Below, piece after piece: positions 36,334 to 43,922 of a DNA stretch of 64,000 nt. Numbering within the stretch: position 1 is the first letter of the stretch; every line of letters starts with the position of its first letter. The notes beneath the pieces are model-generated. The model was not told where the DNA came from and did not search any database. It worked only from the letters and a program-made list of their open reading frames with translations. The position numbers were made by a program, and so were the translations under genes. Source of the DNA: Endobacter medicaginis (GTDB lineage: Bacteria > Pseudomonadota > Alphaproteobacteria > Acetobacterales > Acetobacteraceae); contig NZ_JACHXV010000010.1 of the NCBI RefSeq assembly GCF_014192375.1, positions 40,234-104,233 on the forward strand, in the 5' to 3' direction.

Positions 36334-36367
36334 GTTCTTTCTTGAAAGAAAGCACCAAAGAACTTTT
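36334..36367 (+). repeat. Dispersed repeat, module B, copy 2
   Basis: The sequence GTTCTTTCTTGAAAGAAAGC then ACCAAAGAACTTTT matches modules B at 60631 and (reversed) 17271. It contains the inverted repeat TTTCTTGAAAGAAA. It lies between the divergent RND and M3-peptidase starts, 57 bp from a module A in the same orientation. Confidence 0.88.
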
Positions 36368-36424
36368 ACAAGTATAAACGATGGGTCCTGCGGCCATATT
36401 CTTTCAGATCACCACAATCGGATG

Positions 36425-36460
36425 AAAGTCTTTTTGCTTATTTTTCTTCAGAAAAAGAAG
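36425..36460 (+). repeat. Dispersed repeat, module A, copy 3
   Basis: This 36-bp copy differs from the others by one stem base: CTTATTTTTC pairs with GAAAAAGAAG. It lies 47 bp 5' of the M3 peptidase start and follows module B (36334-36367) in the same order as in the 17.2-kb copy. Confidence 0.9.
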
Positions 36461-36507
36461 ATGTCTGCGGCATTGTAGGCCTCGCCCAATCTGGCTAGCC
36501 TTTCGCA

Positions 36508-38205
36508 ATGACCAAGACGCTGCATTTCGAGACCATCCGCGACCGGCTGGACGGCGAGACCCCGCAGACGGATGCGCTGGCAGCCGCCTATGTTGAGTTC
36601 GACCACCGGCTCGACACACTCGGCGCGGCGGGCGTGCGCGACGTGCTGGCGGACTGGGACGTGCTGCGCCGGCGACTGGAGAGCTGGTCGGCGATGGTGC
36701 ATCTGCGCTTCGTCCAAGACACCACCGATGCGCAGGCCAAGGCGCGGCGTGAATATGCCGACCGTCTGGCGCCCGTGATCACCGGCCACGACGTCGCCCT
36801 CAAGCGTCGGCTGCTCGAGCGCCATGAGGATCAGCTCGATCCGCACGTCGCCGCTCTCTGGCGCACCGACATCACCACCTTCAACCCGGCGATCGCCGCC
36901 GATCTGGAGGAGGAATCGCGCCTTGTCGCGCGCCACACCGAGATCCTCGCCTCGGCGCGCCTGCACATCGGCGGCCGCGAGGTCAATCTCGCGGGCCTCG
37001 CGCCCTTTGCCGAGAATCTCGACCGCGAGCTGCGCCACGAGGCCGAGCGGCAGCGCTGGGATTTCTTCGCCAGCCACGGCGACGAACTGGATTCGATCTA
37101 TGACCGGCTGGTGAGGCTGCGCCACGAGATGGCCCGCAAGCTGGGCTTCGCCGACTACACCGAGCTCGGCTACCGGCGCATGCGCCGCGTCGACTACGCG
37201 CCCGGCGACGTCGCCCGCTTCCGCGAGCAGGTGCGCCAGCATGTGGTGCCGCTGGTGTCGGCACTGATGGAGCAGCGTCGCTCGGAGAATGGCTGGCCGA
37301 GCCTGCACGCCTGGGACGAGAGCCTGATCGATCCGCGCGGCAACCCCACCCCCGATGGCGATCACGACACGCTGGTCGAGCGGGCTCGCACGATGTTCGA
37401 CCGGCTCGACCCAGGGATGGGCGCGTTCTACGCCACCATGGTCGATGGCGGGTTCCTCGACCTGCGCAACCGGCCGGGCAAGGCGGGCGGCGGGTTCTGC
37501 ACCGGATTTCCGACCGACGGAGTGCCGTTCATCTTCGCCAATTTCAACGGCACCCATCACGACATCAACGTCTTCACCCATGAGATGGGCCACGCCTTCC
37601 AGAACTGGGAGAGCCGCTTCCTGCCGGGGATCGACGTGCTGTGGCCGACCATGGAGGCGGCCGAGATCAACTCGATGGGGCTGGAATTCCTGACCTACCC
37701 GCAGATCGGGCTGCTGGTCGGCGAGGACAATGCGGCGCGGTTCCGGCGCATGCACCTGATCGGTTCGCTGACCTTCCTGCCCTATGGCGTCTGCGTCGAT
37801 CACTTCCAGCACGAGGTCTATGCCAACCCGACGATGAGCCCGGCCGAGCGCCACGCGCTGTGGCATCGGCTGGAGCGCACCTATATGCCGTGGCGGGACT
37901 GGGGCGACCTCGGCTACCCGGCGATGGGCGGCCGCTGGCAGGCGCAGCACCACATCTACGGCCACCCGTTCTACTATATCGACTACGCGCTCGCACTGTG
38001 CTGCGCGATGCAGTACTGGCTGTGGGACCGGCGCGACCACGCAGCCGCCATGGCCTCCTATGTCGGGCTGGCCGCCCTGGGCGGCAGCCGGCCGTTCACC
38101 GAGCTGGTCCGCCACGCACAGCTCGCCTCGCCATTCGGTGAACGCGCCCTGGTCGAGGTGGTCGACGAGGCGGCGCGCACCCTCGAACTCGCCCCCCACG
38201 CCTGA
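36508..38205 (+). CDS. M3 family oligoendopeptidase
   Basis: A 565-residue zinc metallopeptidase of the PepF/M3 family, cytoplasmic. The catalytic HEMGH is at about residues 357-361 with the third ligand in EAAEINSMG (about 385), as in M3 enzymes. The C-terminal YGHPFYYIDYALA segment holds the substrate-binding tyrosines. It degrades short peptides. The ATG at 36508 gives a normal N-terminus; a repeat composite occupies its 5' region. It is followed 44 bp later by glucose dehydrogenase. Confidence 0.93.
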   Translation: MTKTLHFETIRDRLDGETPQTDALAAAYVEFDHRLDTLGAAGVRDVLADWDVLRRRLESWSAMVHLRFVQDTTDAQAKARREYADRLAPVITGHDVALKRRLLERHEDQLDPHVAALWRTDITTFNPAIAADLEEESRLVARHTEILASARLHIGGREVNLAGLAPFAENLDRELRHEAERQRWDFFASHGDELDSIYDRLVRLRHEMARKLGFADYTELGYRRMRRVDYAPGDVARFREQVRQHVVPLVSALMEQRRSENGWPSLHAWDESLIDPRGNPTPDGDHDTLVERARTMFDRLDPGMGAFYATMVDGGFLDLRNRPGKAGGGFCTGFPTDGVPFIFANFNGTHHDINVFTHEMGHAFQNWESRFLPGIDVLWPTMEAAEINSMGLEFLTYPQIGLLVGEDNAARFRRMHLIGSLTFLPYGVCVDHFQHEVYANPTMSPAERHALWHRLERTYMPWRDWGDLGYPAMGGRWQAQHHIYGHPFYYIDYALALCCAMQYWLWDRRDHAAAMASYVGLAALGGSRPFTELVRHAQLASPFGERALVEVVDEAARTLELAPHA

Positions 38206-38249
38206 ATCCGCCGCCTGAACCTGCCCACCACCAGGAGACCGCTTCGACC

Positions 38250-40664
38250 ATGGTGACCAAACAACGTACACCGGCCCTGCTGGTCCTTACCGGCATCGTC
38301 ATCGCCCTGATGGGGCTGGCGCTGGTCATCGGTGGCGCGCTGCTGGGCCGGCTCGGCGGCAGCCTCGCCTACCTGGGCCTGGGTCTCGGACTGCTGGTCA
38401 CCGCCGGGCTGCTGCTGGCGCGCCGGCGGGCGGCGCTGTGGCTGTATGCGGCGATCGTGCTGGCCACCACCGCGTGGGCGGTCTGGGAGATCGGTCTGAA
38501 CTGGTGGGCGCTCGTGCCGCGCGGCGATGTCATCTTCCCGATCGGCCTGTGGCTGCTGCTGCCCGTCGTGCGCCGCGGTCTCGCACCGTCCGTGCCGGCG
38601 CGGCGGACGCGCATCGACGGCGGGGCGCTGGCGCTGGGCGCTTCGCTGGCGGTGGCCGGGGTCGTGGCGATCGCCGCCCTCATCCACACGCCCGACGATC
38701 TCGCCGGCGACCTGCCCGGGATCGCCCGGGCCGCCACTCAGCTCGCGGATGCCGACGGGGCGAAGACCGACCTGCAGGGTGCCGCCTCGGCGCAGCCGGA
38801 CGGTGACTGGTGGGCCTATGGCCGCACCGGCTACGGGCTGCGCTACTCGCCGCTGCGCCAGCTCACGCCGGCCAATGTGGGCGCGCTCACGGTCGCGTGG
38901 ACTTTCCGCACCGGCGATCGGCAGACGGCACAGGATTCCGGCGAGACGACGTTCGAGGTCACGCCGCTCAAGGTGCGCGACACGGTGTATCTGTGCTCGC
39001 AGCACCAGATCCTGTTCGCGCTCGATGCCGCGAGCGGTGCATTGAAATGGAAATTCGACCCCGAGGTCAGGGACAACCCGACCTTCCAGCACCTGACCTG
39101 CCGCGGCGTGTCGTATCACGAAAGCAGCGCCGACGCGGCCGCGCTCTGCGCGCGCCGCATCTATCTGCCGACCAACGATGCGCGGCTGTTCGCGCTCGAT
39201 GCCGCCACCGGCGCGCGCTGCGAGGGCTTCGGCGACAACGGTGTGGTCGATCTTAATGCCGGCATGCCGGTCAAGACCTCGGGCTTCTACGAGCCGACCT
39301 CGCCGCCGGCGGTGAGCGCGCATGTGATCGTCGTCAACGGTGCAGTGATCGACAACTACTCGACCGACGAACCCTCGGGCGTGGTGCGCGGCTATGACAC
39401 CGACACCGGCAAGCTGCTCTGGGCCTGGGATTCAGGTGCTGAGGACGAGAACGCGCTGCCGACCGACTCGCGCGACTACACCAAGAACTCGCCCAATTCC
39501 TGGATCACCGCCTCGATCGATGAAAAACTCGGTCTGGTCTACCTGCCGATGGGCGTGCAGACGCCCGACATCTGGGGCGGCCACCGCGACAAGCTGGCCG
39601 AGCGCTATGCGAGCGCCATCGTCGCGCTGGACATCAATACCGGCCACCGTGTGTGGTCGTACCAGACCGTGCATCACGATCTGTGGGACATGGACGTGCC
39701 ATCGCAGCCCAGCCTGGTGGACGTGCCGACCGCCTCCGGCACCATCCCGGCGATCTATGTGCCGACCAAGACCGGCAACCTGTTCGTGCTGGACCGACGC
39801 GACGGCAAGCTGATCGTGCCCGCGCCCGAGCAGACGGTGCCGCAGGGGGCGGCCCCCGGCGACTGGACCTCGCCGACGCAGCCGTTTTCCGATCTGACGG
39901 TACGGCCGTCGGCGCTGCTGACCGGGGCCGACATGTGGGGGGCGACGATCTTCGACCAGCTCGTCTGCCGCATCCAGTTCCATCAGCTCGACTATCGCGG
40001 GACCTTCACCCCGCCGTCGGAGCGCGGCACGCTGGTGTTCCCGGGCAATCTGGGCATGTTCGAATGGGGCGGCATCGCGGTCGATCCGGTGCGCCAGATC
40101 GCGATCGCCAACCCGATCGCGCTGCCCTTCGTCTCGAAGCTGATCCCGCGCGGACCCAACAATCCGGCCGCCCCGAACGCCGCGCATCCCTCGGGCAGCG
40201 AGATCGGCGTGCAGCCGATGTACGGCACGCCCTATGGCGTCGATCTGCACGCCTTCCTGTCGCCGATCGGCCTGCCCTGCAAGCGGCCGCCCTGGGGCTA
40301 CATGGCCGGGATCGACCTGAAGACCAACAAGGTGATCTGGATGCACAAGAACGGCACCATCCGCGACAGCTCGCCGCTGCCGCTGTCGTTCAGGATGGGC
40401 GTGCCGTCGCTCGGCGGCCCGCTGGTCACCGCGGGTGGAGTGGCGTTCCTCACCGGCACCCAGGACGACTACATCCGTGCCTATGACGTGACCAGCGGTG
40501 CGCAGATCTGGTCCGACCGCCTGCCGGCCGGGGGGCAGTCCACGCCGATGAGCTACGAGGCCGACGGCCGCCAGTTCATCCTGACCGCCGATGGCGGCCA
40601 CGGCTCTTTTGGCACCAAACAGGGTGACTACGTCATCGCCTACGCCCTGCCGAAGGCTCCGTAA
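38250..40664 (+). CDS. gcd: Membrane-bound PQQ-dependent glucose dehydrogenase
   Basis: An 804-residue quinoprotein that oxidises glucose to gluconolactone in the periplasm and reduces ubiquinone. The first 140 residues carry five membrane helices. The eight-bladed PQQ propeller starts near 185 with DWWAYGRTGYGLRYSPL; the tryptophan-docking repeats and the WDMDVPSQPSLVDVP segment are clear, and FEWGGIAVDP and GLPCKRPPWGYMAGIDL complete the active site. The ATG at 38250 follows AGGAGA. This enzyme is typical of acetic acid bacteria. PQQ synthesis genes are not in the window. Confidence 0.95.
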   Translation: MVTKQRTPALLVLTGIVIALMGLALVIGGALLGRLGGSLAYLGLGLGLLVTAGLLLARRRAALWLYAAIVLATTAWAVWEIGLNWWALVPRGDVIFPIGLWLLLPVVRRGLAPSVPARRTRIDGGALALGASLAVAGVVAIAALIHTPDDLAGDLPGIARAATQLADADGAKTDLQGAASAQPDGDWWAYGRTGYGLRYSPLRQLTPANVGALTVAWTFRTGDRQTAQDSGETTFEVTPLKVRDTVYLCSQHQILFALDAASGALKWKFDPEVRDNPTFQHLTCRGVSYHESSADAAALCARRIYLPTNDARLFALDAATGARCEGFGDNGVVDLNAGMPVKTSGFYEPTSPPAVSAHVIVVNGAVIDNYSTDEPSGVVRGYDTDTGKLLWAWDSGAEDENALPTDSRDYTKNSPNSWITASIDEKLGLVYLPMGVQTPDIWGGHRDKLAERYASAIVALDINTGHRVWSYQTVHHDLWDMDVPSQPSLVDVPTASGTIPAIYVPTKTGNLFVLDRRDGKLIVPAPEQTVPQGAAPGDWTSPTQPFSDLTVRPSALLTGADMWGATIFDQLVCRIQFHQLDYRGTFTPPSERGTLVFPGNLGMFEWGGIAVDPVRQIAIANPIALPFVSKLIPRGPNNPAAPNAAHPSGSEIGVQPMYGTPYGVDLHAFLSPIGLPCKRPPWGYMAGIDLKTNKVIWMHKNGTIRDSSPLPLSFRMGVPSLGGPLVTAGGVAFLTGTQDDYIRAYDVTSGAQIWSDRLPAGGQSTPMSYEADGRQFILTADGGHGSFGTKQGDYVIAYALPKAP

Positions 40665-40676
40665 CCGGGCCCATCG

Positions 40677-41873
40677 TCAGCCCTGGACGAGGGCGGTCCA
40701 TTGCAGGGCCAGCGCATCGACCAGCACGGAGGGCTCCACGGTGAATCCACCGGCATCCGGCGTGCCGTAGCAGGCAGCGTAGCGATGCGCGCAGCAGGCG
40801 GCGAGGTCCCAGAAGAAGGGGTCGGGCTCGTCCTCGGCAGCAAGATAGACCAGCGCGGTGCCGGGACGGCAGAACACGGTCCCGGCGAGGGCCGACTGCA
40901 TCGGACCCACCACCAGCTCGGCACTGCCGAAAAGATCGGCGCGCTCCTTGAAGGAACGCAGCGAGAGATCGACGATGCTGAAACCCTCGCCGCGCAGATA
41001 GGCGACCAGCGCCTCCTGGTTGGCGGCATTCGGCAGGCCGGGAGCGGTGCTGTCGAAGGCATAGAACTTGCGTGGCACCGGCGGCGGCAGCGTGCCCGTG
41101 GTCGCCGCCACGACATCGCGCAGGTGGCGCAGCGCATGCGGCGACTTGAGGAAGGGCGGCTGCGAGACCGGAGAGATCACCACCAGTCGCTCGACACCAT
41201 AACAGCGCGCCGGATCGAGGAAGGTCAGCCGATAGGGGCGCTCACCCATGATCGCGGCGATCGCCCCCTGACGCTGGAAGTCGGAGGCCGGCGTCCCGCG
41301 TTCGAGCAGGATGTCGATCCGCCGGGAACCGCGCCGTGGAACCGTCACCGCCGCCAGCCGGGCGAGATGATCGGTCAGCCAGACGCGCTCCTCGACGCTC
41401 TCGCCATCCCCGAGCCACAGCACGATTCCGTCCGGAGGCACGGGCAGGAACTCGTCCGCGACGGCCGGCACATGGCCGTGGTGCCCCTCGCCGCCAGGAA
41501 ATCCCGTCACCGCCCGTCGCGCGGCCTGGGCATCGGTTTCGTACAGGGTCGCGGTCCTGTCGCCGGCCACGGTGGCGACCATTCCGCCGCTGATGCGCGC
41601 ATTCACCAGCTCGGCCAGCATGACCGCCGGCGCCGTGACATACTGACGGTTGATGGAGTCACAGCCACCGGTAATCGCGGCGGCGAAGGCTTCGCTGTCG
41701 CAGGCGAAGGCGAAGGCCGGACGGTGATAGCAGGCCGGCGGGAACAGCTCCACGGCGTGTTCGAGGCCGACGCTGCTGCGCGGACCATCGGCGATCAGGG
41801 CTTCGAGCGTCTCGGTGCGGCCGGGGAAACCGCCGTCTCGATAGATCTCGAAGCCGGCAAACGAGATGTGCAT
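40677..41873 (-). CDS. Glycosyltransferase family 61-like protein
   Basis: A 398-residue protein. The C-terminal half (about 270-375) carries the GT61/DUF563 pattern: NQEALVAYLRGEGFSIVDL, FKERADLFGSAELVVGPMQSALAGTVFCRPGTALVYL. The last stretch is the conserved ending in which a Gly-x-x-Gly-x-x-x-x-N/Q loop binds the nucleotide sugar. The N-terminal half is unfamiliar. There is no signal peptide. The ATG 41873 is chosen over a TTG three codons upstream. It probably adds sugars to a surface polysaccharide. It is convergent with gcd and lies downstream of the Fic-like gene. Confidence 0.7.
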   Translation of the reverse strand: MHISFAGFEIYRDGGFPGRTETLEALIADGPRSSVGLEHAVELFPPACYHRPAFAFACDSEAFAAAITGGCDSINRQYVTAPAVMLAELVNARISGGMVATVAGDRTATLYETDAQAARRAVTGFPGGEGHHGHVPAVADEFLPVPPDGIVLWLGDGESVEERVWLTDHLARLAAVTVPRRGSRRIDILLERGTPASDFQRQGAIAAIMGERPYRLTFLDPARCYGVERLVVISPVSQPPFLKSPHALRHLRDVVAATTGTLPPPVPRKFYAFDSTAPGLPNAANQEALVAYLRGEGFSIVDLSLRSFKERADLFGSAELVVGPMQSALAGTVFCRPGTALVYLAAEDEPDPFFWDLAACCAHRYAACYGTPDAGGFTVEPSVLVDALALQWTALVQG

Positions 41874-41931
41874 CGCCCTCAATCCGATCGCGCAGAGACC
41901 GCTTCACTGTCCACGCAACGCGGGCCGGCCG

Positions 41932-43080
41932 TCAATCGGCGATCGCGGCGATGCAGCTTCCGTCGGTCCTGGAAGACGCGACACGGTCCGACCTCGACGG
42001 CCAGACCGACACCGCCCGGTCGGACATGAGGGCCGTGACGCCAAGTGGCGCGCCTGCGGGGGCAGCGGGGCGGAACAACTCCGTCGCGACAAAGACACGG
42101 TTGCGCCGCAGGCCGCCGAGGGGAGCGAGAATGTCGTGGGCGACCAGCGCCGCCACCGCGGCATTGGCGGTCTGGAAGGACACGCCGAGCCACCGGCCTG
42201 CCCCACCGGCGGTGATGACGGGCCGGTCCACCAGCAGATCGACCAGGCGGCGCGCATTCGCATCCGAACGCAGCGCGATCAGGCGCCGCAGCCAGTCTTC
42301 GCGGCACCGTGCGATATCGAGCGCGAGGCGGTGCGCGCGCTGGGCGGCCAGGGCGATGGCGTCGAAATAGGGCTGGAAGCCGGAAGCCGACCGGCGGTCC
42401 GGGATCGGCGCCACCACGACCGGGACGAATCCCTCGCAGGCGGCGAGCAGCCCCGGCAGCAGGCGGGCCAGGACCGGGCTGCCGAATTCGAACGGCGCGA
42501 GCTCCGCGAAACCGGCCCCTAACTGCGCCATGCGCAGCAGCAGCGGCGCATGGCTGTCGGGGCCGGCCAGGCCCGACAGCAGTGCCTCGATGGAGGGCTC
42601 CATGGGGCCGCCCGCCATCGCGGGACGAAACATGCCCCCCCGGCCGGGTACCGCAAGCCCGTGACAGAGGGCCGCATGCATCTCGCGCAACAGCGGCACG
42701 GCAAGGGCCGCGTGCCCCTGCGACGTGACCGCAGAAAGCCCGATCTCGGCGGCATGTATGGTATTGGCGAGCAGATGCACGGCGGCAGGCGGCCTGTCGC
42801 CCGGGCCGAGCGCCTCGCAGACCAGCAGGTCGCGCAGGCTGGGCGACAGCCCCGCCGGGGCGGCAGGCATGGCCATCGGAAGGCCCGGGTCGGCGGCGCA
42901 GAGCAGCAGGTCTCGCAGCAGCAGCGGCGACAGCACTCCCGGCTCGCGCCCCGGGCCGTCCTGCCCGGCGAGGCCGTCTTGCAATCCGCCGAGGGCACCA
43001 AGGCGCAGGGCGGCGCGTTCGAGGCCGACCACGTCCGCCCCCGGCAGGTCGGCACCTGCCCGATCCCGCTCCACATCCAT
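41932..43080 (-). CDS. Fic-like protein with lost catalytic motif and C-terminal HTH
   Basis: A 382-residue protein. Residues about 100-265 follow a Fic protein: NTIHAAEIGLSA, PLLREMHAALCHG, PGRGGMFRP, then FQPYFDAIALAA and CREDWLRRLI. The place of the catalytic HPFxDGNGRxGR is taken by APFEFGSPVLAR (195-206), so the histidine and the glycine-asparagine loop are gone and AMP transfer is not expected. Residues about 274-336 form a winged HTH (ITAGGAGRWLGVSFQTANAA, then LAPLGGLRRNRVFVA) like the tail of many Fic proteins. DUF1612/RHE_PE00001-type HTH proteins are an alternative relation. It probably binds DNA; the palindrome at 43169 is a candidate site. It is divergent from secB. Confidence 0.65.
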   Translation of the reverse strand: MDVERDRAGADLPGADVVGLERAALRLGALGGLQDGLAGQDGPGREPGVLSPLLLRDLLLCAADPGLPMAMPAAPAGLSPSLRDLLVCEALGPGDRPPAAVHLLANTIHAAEIGLSAVTSQGHAALAVPLLREMHAALCHGLAVPGRGGMFRPAMAGGPMEPSIEALLSGLAGPDSHAPLLLRMAQLGAGFAELAPFEFGSPVLARLLPGLLAACEGFVPVVVAPIPDRRSASGFQPYFDAIALAAQRAHRLALDIARCREDWLRRLIALRSDANARRLVDLLVDRPVITAGGAGRWLGVSFQTANAAVAALVAHDILAPLGGLRRNRVFVATELFRPAAPAGAPLGVTALMSDRAVSVWPSRSDRVASSRTDGSCIAAIAD

Positions 43081-43168
43081 CAACCGATCTCCCGAAAGCT
43101 GGTCGTCTCGGTGCGAGGATGCGCCCGCAAGGTTAGCGAAGCGTTACCACAGGCCGAGATGTCGCCGC

Positions 43169-43189
43169 CAACCGGGTCGGACCCGGTTG
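43169..43189. promoter_or_regulatory. 21-bp perfect palindrome in the secB upstream region
   Basis: CAACCGGGTC, a single G, and GACCCGGTTG form a perfect inverted repeat with 10-bp arms. It lies 89 bp 5' of the Fic-like gene and overlaps the -35 of the proposed secB promoter. A dimeric HTH protein would fit this site. It could also fold as a hairpin, but a one-base loop and no T-run argue against a terminator. Confidence 0.6.
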
Positions 43190-43214
43190 CCGTCAGACGC
43201 GGCGGGGCTATGAT
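43187..43214 (+). promoter_or_regulatory. Candidate secB promoter
   Basis: TTGCCG (43187-43192) and TATGAT (43209-43214) are separated by 16 bp and lie about 84 bp upstream of the secB ATG. The -35 shares its first three bases with the right arm of the palindrome, so a bound repressor would block it. Confidence 0.45.
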
Positions 43215-43297
43215 GGGCGACGCGGCTGCAGATGGTGGATCCGCTATCCGGCCCGACGGCCGGGACCGGCGGTCGCGCGAAAGGATACGGAGAATTC

Positions 43298-43822
43298 ATG
43301 GCCGAGCAGCAAACTGCCCCTGCCGCCGGAGACTCGGTGGCGGGAGCGGCTGGGGCGGGGTCGGCGCCACGCATGATCCTCAATGCCCAGTATCTCAAGG
43401 CAAGCTCGTTCGAGATTCCCGGCGCACCGATCTTCTTCGCGCAGCGCCGCACGCAGCCGCTGGTCGAGATCAGCTTCGACGTCCGGGTGATGCGCCTCAG
43501 CCCCGACCAGCCGCATTTCGAGGTCTCGGTCGTCATCGTCGCGACCGCGACCTCGAGCGTCGTGAATGCGGCCGATCAGCCCGTCGAGGGGCCGACGCCG
43601 GCCTACAACTGCAATATCGCCTATGCCGGGATCGTTTCGCTGGCGGATGTACCCGCCGATGTCGTCGATGCGCTGCTGTTCGTCGAGGCACCACGGCTGT
43701 TGTTCCCGGCGGCGCGCAACCAGATCGCCGACATCACCCGCGACGCGGGCATGACGCCGCTGCTCCTGCAACCGTTCGATTTTTCCGCCCTGTTCGAGCA
43801 AAAGCGGACCCAGGGCGCCTGA
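43298..43822 (+). CDS. secB: Protein-export chaperone SecB
   Basis: A 174-residue cytoplasmic chaperone that keeps precursors unfolded and delivers them to SecA. The SecB core is clear: ILNAQYLKASSFEIPGAP (about 27-44), then alternating beta-strands, the AYAGIVSL segment, and the LLFVEAPRLLFPAARNQIADITRDAG signature (about 127-152). The N-terminal 25 residues are alanine-rich and variable, as usual in alphaproteobacteria. The ATG at 43298 has AAGGA and GGAG upstream. It is divergent from the Fic-like gene. Confidence 0.95.
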   Translation: MAEQQTAPAAGDSVAGAAGAGSAPRMILNAQYLKASSFEIPGAPIFFAQRRTQPLVEISFDVRVMRLSPDQPHFEVSVVIVATATSSVVNAADQPVEGPTPAYNCNIAYAGIVSLADVPADVVDALLFVEAPRLLFPAARNQIADITRDAGMTPLLLQPFDFSALFEQKRTQGA

Positions 43823-43922
43823 TCCGCCATCAGTCGTAGACGCAAGGGCCTGACTGACGTCATTGTAATCCCATGATCGGGCAGTGCTGCACGCCGCGCG
43901 CCCGTCGCCGCAGGAGTTCGAC

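Noticed and set aside
43169..43189. Hairpin terminator between the Fic-like gene and secB
   Set aside because: Both genes point away from it, so there is nothing to terminate, and the loop would be one base.
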